A model generated the notes under the pieces. It was given only the letters and a program-made list of their open reading frames with translations, was not told where the DNA came from and did not search any database. A stretch of 64,000 nucleotides of DNA from contig NZ_WHUT02000003.1 of assembly GCF_009380135.2 (NCBI RefSeq), positions 310,001 to 374,000 of the forward strand, given 5' to 3'. This document shows positions 8,005 to 17,021 of the stretch, piece by piece (position 1 is the stretch's first letter; each line of letters starts with the position of its first letter). The position numbers were made by a program, and so were the translations under genes. The stretch is from Fertoeibacter niger (GTDB lineage: Bacteria > Pseudomonadota > Alphaproteobacteria > Rhodobacterales > Rhodobacteraceae).

Positions 8005-8181
8005 ATGATCAGGCTGCGTGTGTTTCTGAATGCGGAATCCGGGGCCGTCACCATGGATTGGGTGGTTCTGACGGCCGCCGTGGTGGGCATGGGCCTGATG
8101 GTCTTTGCCCCGCTGTTCACAAGCACAAGCGGCGTGGCCAACAACGTTGCCACGTCGATCACTACCGCCGTGACCAACTGA
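8005..8181 (+). CDS. Divergent third Flp-like pilin
   Basis: A 58-residue prepilin: leader MIRLRVFLNAESG then AVTMDWVVLTAAVVGMGLMV, so the same Gly cleavage site and Asp at +5 as the two neighbours, but a different leader and tail (LFTSTSGVANNVATS). AAAAGGGG lies about 7 bases before the ATG at 8005, which fixes this start over a longer reading from 7894. It lies past the pilin terminator and about 100 bases before cpaB, so it is probably transcribed with cpaB. It may be a minor subunit or a pilus initiator; that is inference. Confidence 0.8.
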   Translation: MIRLRVFLNAESGAVTMDWVVLTAAVVGMGLMVFAPLFTSTSGVANNVATSITTAVTN

Positions 8182-8287
8182 CGGCATCTGCAATGACGCC
8201 GCCAGCGGAACCGATCCGCCTGCGGCACGGGGTGAAAAGAGCCTGACCAGCCCTGCCCCGCACAGGCGACGAGTGAAAGGACATGTG

Positions 8288-9130
8288 ATGCGTATGGTTT
8301 TCGGATTGGTTCTGGTGGTCGGCCTCGCACTTGCGGGGTTTGCCGTCTATATGGCCCAAGGTTACATCAGCCAGACCCAGGCGCAGCTGGAGGCCGAGCG
8401 TGCCGCCCGCGCCAAGGCCGGGCCGCTGGTCGAGGTGTTCGTGGTGAACAAGCCGCTGAACTATGGCGACCCGCTGACCAAGGAAGATGTGCAGAAAGCC
8501 TACTGGCCCAAGAACACGCTGCCCGAATCGGCCTTCACCGACGAGCTGGCGCTGTTTCCCGAAGGTGCGAAACCGCGCTTCGTGATCCGCCAGATGGAAA
8601 AGTTCGAACCGCTGCTGGCCGTGAAAGTGACCGAACCCGGCGCCGATGCGGGCCTCACTTCACGCCTTGAAAAGGGCATGCGCGCCTTTGCGATCAAGGT
8701 CGATGTGGCCTCGGGCGTGTCGGGCTTTCTGCAACCGGGCGATTTTGTCGACATCTACTGGACCGGGCAGACCTCGGGCGTCGAGGGCGACCTGACGCGG
8801 ATGATCGAAACCGTGGTCAAGATCATCGCGGTGGACCAGATGGCCAGCGATGACCGCTCGGGGTCGGCCATCATCGCGGGCACCGTGACGGTCGAGGCGT
8901 CGCCCGAACAGGTGGCCAGACTTGCACAGGCACAGGCCACCGGGCGGCTGGCGCTGTCGCTGGTCGGCGCGGGTGACGAGGCGGTGGCCGGGCTGGTCGA
9001 GGTGAACAGCCGCGATCTGCTGGGCATCGTGGAACGTGAAATCGTTCAGGCCGAACAGGAAAAGGTCTGCACCGTGAAAACCCGCAAAGGCGCGGATGTG
9101 GTGGAAATGCCCATCCCCTGCACCAACTGA
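8288..9130 (+). CDS. cpaB: Flp pilus assembly protein CpaB/RcpC
   Basis: A 280-residue protein. One N-terminal membrane helix (about 3-22) is followed by an SAF-type domain (VEVFVVNKPLNYGDPL), then the RcpC region with SRLEKGMRAFAIKVD and GFLQPGDFVDIYWTG. CpaB is a periplasmic Tad component thought to work with the secretin. The start at 8288 has GAAAGGA upstream; a GTG at 8273 in the same frame is unlikely. The C-terminus carries two cysteines (VCTVKT, PIPCTN). A terminator follows, so cpaC probably has its own promoter. Confidence 0.9.
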   Translation: MRMVFGLVLVVGLALAGFAVYMAQGYISQTQAQLEAERAARAKAGPLVEVFVVNKPLNYGDPLTKEDVQKAYWPKNTLPESAFTDELALFPEGAKPRFVIRQMEKFEPLLAVKVTEPGADAGLTSRLEKGMRAFAIKVDVASGVSGFLQPGDFVDIYWTGQTSGVEGDLTRMIETVVKIIAVDQMASDDRSGSAIIAGTVTVEASPEQVARLAQAQATGRLALSLVGAGDEAVAGLVEVNSRDLLGIVEREIVQAEQEKVCTVKTRKGADVVEMPIPCTN

Positions 9131-9167
9131 AACGAGGGTGGGCATCTACTGATAGATGCAAGAACCC

Positions 9168-9199
9168 AGGGCGGCCACCGTATCTGGGGGCCGCCTTTT
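9168..9199 (+). terminator. Rho-independent terminator after cpaB
   Basis: GGCGGCC (9170-9176) pairs with GGCCGCC (9189-9195) and is followed by TTTTG. It lies 40 bases past the cpaB stop. Confidence 0.75.
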
Positions 9200-9232
9200 G
9201 CTTTCGGGCACCGCACAAAGCCCTGTTGCACG

Positions 9233-9241
9233 TTATCCACA
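9233..9241 (+). other. DnaA-box consensus match
   Basis: TTATCCACA matches the 9-base DnaA box consensus exactly. It is single, and lies in the cpaB-cpaC gap, about 115 bases before cpaC. With no second box nearby it may be chance or a site for DnaA acting as a transcription factor. Confidence 0.3.
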
Positions 9242-9355
9242 TCAGGAAGTGCCGACAACCTTTTGATTCTTGCAATAAATCGACAACTCCGGCATCTTGG
9301 GCGCGGGAGCGGGCAACAGAACCTGCACCGGGGCGTGATCGGAAAGGCAGGTCAC

Positions 9356-10768
9356 ATGAGCATGCGACACATATGGGCAGCGGGTGTGCTGGGGCTTGCC
9401 CTTGGTTCCTCGGCCCTCGTTCCGGCACAGGCGCAAAGCCTGCGGGTGCAGCAGGGCGCGCCATCTCAGGCGTTGCAGGTGCCGATGAATCGCGCGGTGG
9501 TGGTCGAAAGCGACACACCTTTCGCCGAACTGTCGATCGCCAATCCGGGCATCGCCGACATATCCACCCTGTCCGATCGGTCGATCTATGTGCTGGGCAA
9601 GGCCCCGGGGCGCACGACACTGACGCTGCTGGGCCCGGACGGGCGCCTTATTTCCAACGTCGATGTGCATGTGACCCCGGATATTGCCGAGTTCAAGGAA
9701 CGCCTGCAACAGATCCTGCCGGGCGAAACCATCGAGGTGCGCACAGCCAATGACGGCATCGTGCTATCGGGCACCGTGTCCAGCACCGCGAAACTTGACC
9801 GTGCACTGGATCTGGCCAACCGCTATGCGCCCGAACGCGTGTCAAACCTGATGAGCGTGGGCGGCACCCAGCAGGTGATGCTGAAAGTGCGCTTTGCGGA
9901 AATGCAGCGGTCGGTTTCGAAAAGCCTCAGCGCTTCGCTGGCGCTGAACAGTTCGGGCGGCAATGTGGGCATCAATGGCGGCACCGGCCGCTTTACCGAC
10001 GCGGCAACGCGCTCGGCTGCATTCAACGGCGGAAACATCAGCGGCGATCTGGGGTCGGAAGCGGCCACAACCATCGGTTTTTCCGCAGGCTCGCTGCAGT
10101 TCGCCGTGCTGCTGGAGGCGCTGGAAAGCAAGGGAGTGGTGCGCACGCTGGCCGAACCGAACCTGACCGCCCTGTCGGGGCAAGAGGCCAAGTTTCTGGC
10201 GGGCGGCGAATACCCCATTCCGGTATCCGCCGACAACGGCTCGATCACCGTCGAATACAAGCCCTTCGGCGTCGAGATGACCTTTACCCCGGTGGTGGTC
10301 GATGGTGATCTGATCAACTTGGCGATCAACGCCTCGGTGTCATCCATCGACAGCACGATCACGCTGGAAAACGAAGGCTTCACCATCAACGCCTTCAAAC
10401 GCCGCGAAACCTCCACCACCGTGGAAATGCGCGACGGCGAGAGTTTTGCGATTGCCGGCCTGTTGCAGGATGATTTCCGCGACCTGAACGGCCAGGTGCC
10501 GTGGCTGGGCGACATTCCGGTGTTGGGGGCGCTGTTCCGCAGCAGCGAATACCAGCGCGCGCAAAGCGAACTGGTGATCATCGTCACGCCCCACCTTGTC
10601 ACGCCCACGCGGGGCGAGGCTTTGGCCCTGCCCACCGACCGGGTGAAACTGCCGACCGAGAAGGAGCTGTTCCTGTTCGGCAAGGTGGTGGGCGACACGC
10701 CGCGCGGTGCTGCGGGCGAAGTCGCCAAGCAGGATTTCAGCGGCTCTTACGGCTATGTGATGGAGTAG
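9356..10768 (+). CDS. cpaC: Outer-membrane secretin CpaC/RcpA of the Tad system
   Basis: A 470-residue protein with a signal peptide (about 1-27, ALVPAQAQS), a pilus-secretin N-domain (about 30-100), a BON-like region (about 110-175), and the secretin barrel domain (about 260-435) with the typical VVRTLAEPNLTALSGQEA stretch and VPWLGDIPVLGALFR. It forms the outer-membrane channel for the Flp pilus. The start at 9356 has AAAGGCAGG just upstream; a longer reading from 9263 would put a non-secretory extension before the signal peptide. The OmpA-type lipoprotein gene follows after 3 bases. Confidence 0.93.
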   Translation: MSMRHIWAAGVLGLALGSSALVPAQAQSLRVQQGAPSQALQVPMNRAVVVESDTPFAELSIANPGIADISTLSDRSIYVLGKAPGRTTLTLLGPDGRLISNVDVHVTPDIAEFKERLQQILPGETIEVRTANDGIVLSGTVSSTAKLDRALDLANRYAPERVSNLMSVGGTQQVMLKVRFAEMQRSVSKSLSASLALNSSGGNVGINGGTGRFTDAATRSAAFNGGNISGDLGSEAATTIGFSAGSLQFAVLLEALESKGVVRTLAEPNLTALSGQEAKFLAGGEYPIPVSADNGSITVEYKPFGVEMTFTPVVVDGDLINLAINASVSSIDSTITLENEGFTINAFKRRETSTTVEMRDGESFAIAGLLQDDFRDLNGQVPWLGDIPVLGALFRSSEYQRAQSELVIIVTPHLVTPTRGEALALPTDRVKLPTEKELFLFGKVVGDTPRGAAGEVAKQDFSGSYGYVME

Positions 10769-10771
10769 GCC

Positions 10772-11401
10772 ATGATGCGCTTTGCCCTCATCGCCCTGTC
10801 GCTGACCGCGCTGGCCGCCTGCAATTCCGAAATCACGTCAGAAATCTATGACGGCGAATTCGGCAATTCGACCATGAACAACACCCAGATCCAGTCGGGC
10901 GACATATCGGCACAGATGGCGCTGACCAGTCGCTTTGCCAGCGAAGTGCCAGATACGATCACCTTTGCCTTCAATTCGGCGGTGCTGGACGGGGCGGCGC
11001 AGGCCACCTTGCGGCGTCAGGCAGACTGGATACGCCAGTTCCCAGAGGTGCGTTTTGCGGTTTATGGCCATACCGATCTGGTGGGCAGCAACGGCTACAA
11101 TCAGGCGCTTGGGCTGCGGCGTGCCAAGGCGGTGGTGGCGTTCTTTGCCAGCCAGGGCATTTCACGCTCGCGGCTTGAGGCGCTTGTGTCCTATGGCAAG
11201 ACGCAGCCGGTGGTGCTGACCGACCAGCCCGAACAGCGCAACCGGCGCACCGTGACGCAGGTGTCGGGTTTCGTGAACCGCCACCCGTCGCTGCTGAACG
11301 GCAAATATGCCGCCGTGATCTTCCGCGAATATGTCGAGGGTGCCGTGCCCCCGCACCCTGAAAGCGACGCCATCCAGACCGAGCTGAACCCCGGCCAATA
11401 A
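10772..11401 (+). CDS. OmpA-family lipoprotein of the Tad locus
   Basis: A 209-residue lipoprotein: signal peptide ending LAAC (Cys about 17), a short linker, then an OmpA/MotB peptidoglycan-binding domain (about 55-160) with FAFNSAVLD, YGHTDLVGS and LGLRRAKAV. It sits 3 bases behind cpaC and before cpaE, the position held by CpaD in Caulobacter-type tad loci. No CpaD is present in the window, so it may replace CpaD in anchoring the secretin to the wall. The role is inferred from position. Confidence 0.82.
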   Translation: MMRFALIALSLTALAACNSEITSEIYDGEFGNSTMNNTQIQSGDISAQMALTSRFASEVPDTITFAFNSAVLDGAAQATLRRQADWIRQFPEVRFAVYGHTDLVGSNGYNQALGLRRAKAVVAFFASQGISRSRLEALVSYGKTQPVVLTDQPEQRNRRTVTQVSGFVNRHPSLLNGKYAAVIFREYVEGAVPPHPESDAIQTELNPGQ

Positions 11402-11522
11402 CTGCCGGGGCGCCACTTGACGCCGCGTTGTTTTCGCAAATGCACCAAACGTCAAAGAATGACGGATTTTTAGCCCCAATCCTGCCAAGATTGTCCACCA
11501 CTTTCCGGTAATGGGAAAAGCC

Positions 11523-11542
11523 GCATGCCGTTTCGGGCATGC
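11523..11542 (+). promoter_or_regulatory. Hairpin in the leader of cpaE
   Basis: GCATGCC (11523-11529) and GGCATGC (11536-11542) form a 7-bp stem with a 6-base loop in the 236-base gap before cpaE. The gap also holds TTGACG (11417-11422), a possible -35 box, but no clear -10. Confidence 0.35.
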
Positions 11543-11637
11543 ACGGACCCCGGGACGTGCATTCGGTTGGCAACAGGCAGCCGTTCTTACCGCAGGATGC
11601 AGCGCCCGGAGGCCCGTCTGGAAAAGGACGTGAGGCA

Positions 11638-12915
11638 ATGACGAGTGTGGCAACATTACAGCCGGATCCTGCGCCCATCGTGGCCTGCACGATCTCTCGC
11701 GATGTGCAGAATTTCGATCTGCTGATCGACGACATGGAACTGGAGCTGGGCGAAAGCTGGGGAGACCTGTCGTTCGAGGATGCGCTGCTGTTTCTGGAAC
11801 AGCCCGATTCGGCCACGCTGCAATTCGTGGCACTGGCGGTGGACGGGCGCGATGAGGCAGATCTGACGCGCATCACCGACATCATCCGCACGGCAAAGGC
11901 CAAGGGCATAAAGGTGATCCTGATCGCCGATCAGGTCAGCCCGGTGGGCCTGCACCAGTTGCTGCGCCTGGGAGCCGATGATTTCGTGCCCTATCCGTTG
12001 CCCGACGGCGCACTGCGCGAGGCGATTGCCCGGCTGCACAGCACGCCCGCGCCCGAACCTGCCGCCCCTGCCCCTGCATCCGCCCCGGTCGCAGAGACGC
12101 CACATCTGCCCACGCCAAGCTTCAAGGCCAAGGGCGACCGTGACGGCGTGGTGCTGCCGGTGCATGGCATGGCGGGCGGCGTGGGTGCCAGCACCTTCGC
12201 CTGCAATCTGGCCTGGGAACTGGCCACCGTGGCCAAGGACGCGCCGCGCGTCTGCCTGATCGACCTTGATTTCCAATATGGCGCGGCCTCGACCTATCTT
12301 GACCTGCCGCGCCGCGAGGCGGTGTTCGACATCCTGTCCGATACATCCTCGGCGGATTCCGACAGTTTCTTGCATGCCATGCTGACCTTCAACGACAAGC
12401 TGCATGTGTTCACCGCGCCCGCCGACATGCTGCCGCTGGATATCGTGACCGCCGAGGATATCGGCCGCATCATCGACATGGCGCAGGCGAATTTCGACTT
12501 CGTGGTGATCGACATGCCCACCACCATCGTCGCCTGGACGGAAACCGTGCTCAGCCGCGCGCATGTCTATTTCGCGCTGATGGAACTGGACCTGCGGTCG
12601 GCCCAGAACGTGCTGCGCTTGGTGCGTGCGCTGAAGGCCGAAGCGCTGCCACATGAAAAGATGCGCTTTGTGCTGAACCGCGCGCCGAAATTCACCGATC
12701 TGGGCGCGAAAAGCCGGGTCAAGCGTATGGCCGAAAGCCTGGATATCGACATCGAGATTCAGTTGCCGGACGGCGGGTCGGGGGTGACGCAGGCCAATGA
12801 CCATGGGCTGCCGCTGGCCGAAAACGCCGCCAAGAACCCCTTGCGCCGCGAGATCCAGAAACTTGCGAAGTCCTTGTTTGATCTGAACAAATCCGTCGAA
12901 GCCGGCAAGGGCTGA
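11638..12915 (+). CDS. cpaE: Pilus assembly protein CpaE/TadZ (MinD-like)
   Basis: A 425-residue protein. Residues about 13-133 form an atypical receiver-like domain. A Pro/Ala linker (138-160) leads to a MinD/ParA-type domain from about 170. The nucleotide loop reads GMAGGVGAST (177-186): both lysines of the deviant Walker A (KGGVGK) are alanine, as in many CpaE/TadZ proteins, so nucleotide turnover is likely poor. CpaE directs Tad assembly to its place in the cell, often a pole. The start at 11638 has AAAAGGA upstream. It leads the cpaE-cpaF-tadB-tadC group. Confidence 0.9.
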   Translation: MTSVATLQPDPAPIVACTISRDVQNFDLLIDDMELELGESWGDLSFEDALLFLEQPDSATLQFVALAVDGRDEADLTRITDIIRTAKAKGIKVILIADQVSPVGLHQLLRLGADDFVPYPLPDGALREAIARLHSTPAPEPAAPAPASAPVAETPHLPTPSFKAKGDRDGVVLPVHGMAGGVGASTFACNLAWELATVAKDAPRVCLIDLDFQYGAASTYLDLPRREAVFDILSDTSSADSDSFLHAMLTFNDKLHVFTAPADMLPLDIVTAEDIGRIIDMAQANFDFVVIDMPTTIVAWTETVLSRAHVYFALMELDLRSAQNVLRLVRALKAEALPHEKMRFVLNRAPKFTDLGAKSRVKRMAESLDIDIEIQLPDGGSGVTQANDHGLPLAENAAKNPLRREIQKLAKSLFDLNKSVEAGKG

Positions 12916-12949
12916 GACCTGACTGCCAAGACGCCAGGGGGGCGCACTG

Positions 12950-14407
12950 ATGTTTTCCCGTTACCGCAAGCCAAATGACACCACCGCGAAACCGGCGCCG
13001 ACGGCTGCCGTGGGCGCCGCGACGCCTGCCGCCCGCGTGGTAGAGCCGCAACAGAAAGCCGCCGTCCCGCCCCGCGCCACGATGAAGGAACCGGCGCGCC
13101 CGCCCGCCGAGGCCGTGGCCGCCGACAAGGAAAAGAAGCGCAAGGACCGGCTGAGCGACCTGAAGCAGGAACTGCACAAGCGCCTGCTGGAAAACCTGAA
13201 CCTCGCCGCGCTGGAAACCGCGACCGAGGCGAACCTGAAGGCCGAAATCGCCGCCATCGCCGCCGAGGCGCTGGACGAGCTGAGTGTGGCGCTGAACAAG
13301 GAAGACCGCACGGTTCTGAACCAGGAACTCTATGACGAGGTGATGGGCCTTGGCCCGCTGGAACCGCTGCTGAAGGACGACACTGTCAACGACATTCTTG
13401 TGAACGGGCCGAACCGCATCTTTGTCGAACGCAACGGCAAGCTGACGCTGACCGACATCACCTTCAAGGATGAACGCCACCTGCTGCGGATCATCGACAA
13501 GATCGTGTCGGCCGTGGGCCGCCGGGTGGACGAATCAAACCCCTATGTTGACGCGCGCCTTGCAGATGGCAGCCGTTTCAACGCGATGGTGCCGCCGATC
13601 GCGGTGGATGGCTCGCTGGTTTCCATCCGTAAATTCAAGAAAGACAAGCTTGGCATCTCTGACCTTGTAAAATTCGGGGCGTTTACCGAGGAGATGGCCG
13701 CCTATCTGCAAGCCGCCGTGGCAACGCGCCTGAACATCATCGTGTCGGGTGGCACGGGCTCGGGCAAGACCACCACGCTGAACGCCTTGTCCAGTTTCAT
13801 CGACAATTCGGAACGCGTGCTGACCATCGAGGATACGGCGGAACTGCAACTGCAACAGGTGCATGTGGGCCGGATGGAAAGCCGCCCCGCCAACGTCGAA
13901 GGCAAGGGGGCGGTCACGCAACGCGACTGTCTGCGCAACGCCCTGCGGATGCGCCCTGACCGGATCATCGTGGGCGAAACCCGCGGTGAGGAGGTGATCG
14001 ACATGTTGCAGGCCATGAACACCGGCCATGACGGATCAATGACCACGATCCACGCCAACAGCGCCCGCGATGGGGTCAGCCGTCTAGAAAACATGATCGC
14101 CATGGCCGGCATCGAAATGCCGATCAAGGCCGTGCGCGCCCAGATCGCCGCCGCCGTGAACCTGATCGTGCAGGCCAGCCGTTTGCAGGACGGCTCGCGC
14201 CGCATGGTCAGCATCACCGAGATTACGGGGATGGAGGGCGACGTGATCTCGATGCAGGAAATCTTCCGGTATGAGCGGCTGGGGATGGAACCTTCGGGCA
14301 AGATCATCGGGCGATTCAACGCCACCGGCGTGCGGTCGCACTATTCCGAGCGTTTCAAAAGCTGGGGCTACAACCTGCCCGCCAGCATCTACGAACCCAT
14401 CATCTGA
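12950..14407 (+). CDS. cpaF: Tad secretion ATPase CpaF/TadA
   Basis: A 485-residue cytoplasmic motor ATPase. The first 60 residues are an Ala/Pro-rich tail, then the N-domain (about 70-170) and the VirB11/GspE-type ATPase with Walker [10 protein letters not shown] (about 267-275) and [10 protein letters not shown] (about 340). It powers both extension and retraction of Flp pili. AGGGGGG stands 8 bases before the ATG. It lies 34 bases after cpaE and 8 before tadB. Confidence 0.95.
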   Translation: MFSRYRKPNDTTAKPAPTAAVGAATPAARVVEPQQKAAVPPRATMKEPARPPAEAVAADKEKKRKDRLSDLKQELHKRLLENLNLAALETATEANLKAEIAAIAAEALDELSVALNKEDRTVLNQELYDEVMGLGPLEPLLKDDTVNDILVNGPNRIFVERNGKLTLTDITFKDERHLLRIIDKIVSAVGRRVDESNPYVDARLADGSRFNAMVPPIAVDGSLVSIRKFKKDKLGISDLVKFGAFTEEMAAYLQAAVATRLNIIVSGGTGSGKTTTLNALSSFIDNSERVLTIEDTAELQLQQVHVGRMESRPANVEGKGAVTQRDCLRNALRMRPDRIIVGETRGEEVIDMLQAMNTGHDGSMTTIHANSARDGVSRLENMIAMAGIEMPIKAVRAQIAAAVNLIVQASRLQDGSRRMVSITEITGMEGDVISMQEIFRYERLGMEPSGKIIGRFNATGVRSHYSERFKSWGYNLPASIYEPII

Positions 14408-14415
14408 GGCCGAAC

Positions 14416-15384
14416 ATGCAACTCAGCGCCGCGCCCATCATCTATATCCTGATCTTCGTGGCCGTCCTTGTGCTGGTGGAAGGCCTGTATCTGACGGTCT
14501 TTGGCAAATCCATCAGCCTGAACAACCGCATGAGCCGCCGTCTGGCCCTGCTGGAAAAGAACGGCAACCGCGAGCAGGTGCTGGAACAACTGCGCAAGGA
14601 GATGTCGCAGCACATCAATTCGCGCGGCATCCCGCTTTATGCGATCCTCGCGTCCAAGGCGCAGAAGGCCAATATCGCCTTCAGCCCCAAGGCGCTGATC
14701 GGCATCATGGGCCTGCTGGGCGTGTTCAGCTTTCTGGGCCTGACCATCGCCACCGAAGCCGCGCTGCCGGTGCGGGCCGTGGTGGCCGTGGGCATGGGCG
14801 TGGGTGGCGTTTACGTCTGGGTCAACAACAAGGCCAAGAAACGCATGGCCCTGCTGGAAGAACAGCTTCCCGATGCGGTGGAACTGATGGTGCGGTCCCT
14901 GCGCGTGGGCCACCCGTTTTCATCGGCCATCGGCATCGTGGCCAAAGAGGTGGCCGACCCGCTGGGCACCGAATTCGGCATGATCGCGGATGAGGCGGCT
15001 TACGGGCGCGACGTGGCCGAAAGCCTGAAAAGCTTTGCCGAACGGATGGACAATCAGGATCTGCGCTTTCTGGCCGTGGCCGTGACCATCCAGCAGCAAT
15101 CGGGCGGCAACCTGGCCGAGATCCTGGAAGGGCTGGCCAAGGTGATCCGCGCGCGGTTCAAGCTGTTCCGTAGGGTCAAGGCCATCACGGCCGAAGCGAA
15201 ATGGTCGGGCATGTTCCTTTCAGCCTTCCCGATCGGCGCGCTGGTGATGATCACCATGATCCAGCCCAACTATTATGACGAGGTGAAGGATACCCCCGCC
15301 TTCATTCCTGCGGCGCTTATCGTGGCGGTGTTTCTGGTGGTCAACGTCATCTTCATGAAGATGATGGTCAATATCAAGGTATGA
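14416..15384 (+). CDS. tadB: Tad inner-membrane platform protein TadB
   Basis: A 322-residue GspF-family platform protein. It has an N-terminal membrane helix (about 6-26), a pair of helices around 95-135, the T2SSF domain (about 150-280, PDAVELMVRSLRVGHPFSSAI) and two C-terminal helices. With TadC it forms the inner-membrane base on which CpaF acts. It begins 8 bases after cpaF. Confidence 0.93.
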   Translation: MQLSAAPIIYILIFVAVLVLVEGLYLTVFGKSISLNNRMSRRLALLEKNGNREQVLEQLRKEMSQHINSRGIPLYAILASKAQKANIAFSPKALIGIMGLLGVFSFLGLTIATEAALPVRAVVAVGMGVGGVYVWVNNKAKKRMALLEEQLPDAVELMVRSLRVGHPFSSAIGIVAKEVADPLGTEFGMIADEAAYGRDVAESLKSFAERMDNQDLRFLAVAVTIQQQSGGNLAEILEGLAKVIRARFKLFRRVKAITAEAKWSGMFLSAFPIGALVMITMIQPNYYDEVKDTPAFIPAALIVAVFLVVNVIFMKMMVNIKV

Positions 15385-15391
15385 GGGCGCG

Positions 15392-16369
15392 ATGGATTTT
15401 GTGAACAACATCAATGCGATGGTCACAGGCACGCTGGGCCCGCTTGGCCCGTTGCTGCTGCTGGGGGGGCTTGGCATCGTGCTGGTGGCCTGCACCCTGC
15501 CCTTCATGCTGAAAAAGCAGCCCGAACCCTTTGAAAAGATAAAGTCGCAGCGCGTGGCCGTGGCGGCGGGCAAGGCCCCCGGCCAGATGCTGCGCAAGGG
15601 CAACGGCAAGGACAAGCTCGACAAATTCGCAACTTTCCTGGAACCGCAGGATGAAAAGGAACTGTCAGCCTCGCGCCTGCGCATGTTGCGGGCGGGCTAC
15701 CGTGCCAAGAATGCCGTGCGGATATTCCACGCTTCGCAGTTCATTCTGGGCATCGGCTTTCTGCTGGCGGGGGTGGTCTATGCCATGATCCAGTCGGCGC
15801 AGGGCGAAGTGTCGACCCAGATGATGATCATGTCCACGCTGGGGCCGGGGGCCATCGGCTATTACATCCCGCAATACTGGGTGAACAAGCGGCTGAAGGA
15901 ACGCCAGCAGGAAATCGTGTCGGGCTTTCCCGATGCGCTGGACATGATGCTGGTCTGTGTCGAGGCCGGGCAGTCGCTGGACCAGTCGATCATCCGCGTG
16001 GCCAAGGAGAGCCGCGCCGGCTACCCCGCGCTGGCCGAGGAATTCGAGATCGTGGCGCATGAGGTGAAGGCTGGCAAGGAACGCGTGACCGTGCTGAAAG
16101 ACATGGCCGAGCGGGTGAACATCCCCGATGTGGCGTCTTTCGTGACGACGCTGGTGCAATCGGCCACTTTCGGGACCTCGATCGCCGAGGCGCTGCGCGT
16201 CTATTCCGCCGAAATGCGCGACAAGCGGGTGATGCGGGCCGAAGAAAAGGCCAACGTCCTGCCCACAAAGCTGACGCTGGGCACCATGATGTTCACCGTG
16301 CCGCCGCTGATGATCATCCTGATCGGGCCATCGGTCTATGGTATTTCAAAATCGCTTGGCGGGGGTTAA
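15392..16369 (+). CDS. tadC: Tad inner-membrane platform protein TadC
   Basis: A 325-residue GspF-family protein, partner of TadB. It has a helix at about 14-38, helices near 110-160, the T2SSF domain (about 185-300, FPDALDMMLVCVEAGQSLDQS) and a terminal helix. Its ribosome binding site (GAGGGCG) overlaps the tadB stop region, so the two are cotranslated. Confidence 0.93.
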   Translation: MDFVNNINAMVTGTLGPLGPLLLLGGLGIVLVACTLPFMLKKQPEPFEKIKSQRVAVAAGKAPGQMLRKGNGKDKLDKFATFLEPQDEKELSASRLRMLRAGYRAKNAVRIFHASQFILGIGFLLAGVVYAMIQSAQGEVSTQMMIMSTLGPGAIGYYIPQYWVNKRLKERQQEIVSGFPDALDMMLVCVEAGQSLDQSIIRVAKESRAGYPALAEEFEIVAHEVKAGKERVTVLKDMAERVNIPDVASFVTTLVQSATFGTSIAEALRVYSAEMRDKRVMRAEEKANVLPTKLTLGTMMFTVPPLMIILIGPSVYGISKSLGGG

Positions 16370-16381
16370 GCTGCGCGTGAC

Positions 16382-16987
16382 ATGACACGCGGCCTGATTG
16401 CCCTTCTCTGCCTCGGCCTGCTGGCCGCCTGCCAGAACGCAGGCGGCCTTTCTGCCAATGCCGCCGCCCGCAACGCCCCCTTTGCCGCCGACCGGCGCGG
16501 GCAAGGGGTGGATGGCCTGCTGGTCGGCCACCGGCTGATGGAGGCGGGCGAGAACGAACTGGCGCTGCGCGCCTATCTGCGGGCTGCGGGCGAGCAGGGC
16601 ATTAACGCCGACGTGCTTTCGGCGCTGGGGTCGGCCAATCTGCAACTGGGCCGTCTGGGCCAGGCTGAAACCCTCCTGCGCCGCGCGCTGGAAATGGACC
16701 CCACATTTGTGCCCGCAATGAACAATCTGGGCGTGGTGCTGATGGAACGTGGCAAGGCGGGCGAGGCGCGGCTGGTGTTTCAGCAGGCCTATGCGCTGGA
16801 CAGTGGCGAAACGGACTCGATCCGCGAAAATCTGCGGCTTGCCATCGCCCGCACCGAAAATATCGACACGCCGGATGCGGAAATGGGTTATACAGGCGTG
16901 ATAACGACCCAAGAACCAAAAAAGACCGACGACTTTTCGCTGGTGCGGCGCGACAAGGGGCAATTCGTGCTTCTGTCGCAGCTCTAG
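16382..16987 (+). CDS. tadD: TadD-like TPR lipoprotein
   Basis: A 201-residue lipoprotein with lipobox LLAAC (Cys about 17) and two or three tetratricopeptide repeats (about 45-150; EAGENELALRAYL, LGRLGQAETLLRRALEMDP, ERGKAGEARLVFQQAYALD). TadD proteins act like pilotins for the secretin. It sits 12 bases behind tadC. Confidence 0.85.
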   Translation: MTRGLIALLCLGLLAACQNAGGLSANAAARNAPFAADRRGQGVDGLLVGHRLMEAGENELALRAYLRAAGEQGINADVLSALGSANLQLGRLGQAETLLRRALEMDPTFVPAMNNLGVVLMERGKAGEARLVFQQAYALDSGETDSIRENLRLAIARTENIDTPDAEMGYTGVITTQEPKKTDDFSLVRRDKGQFVLLSQL

Positions 16988-17021
16988 CGGGCCCTGAGCG
17001 AGCAGTAACAAAGGACGCAAA

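Noticed and set aside
9233-9241. Replication origin suggested by a DnaA box
   Set aside because: Only one box, no AT-rich unwinding element and no origin-linked genes (dnaA, dnaN, parAB, hemE) nearby.
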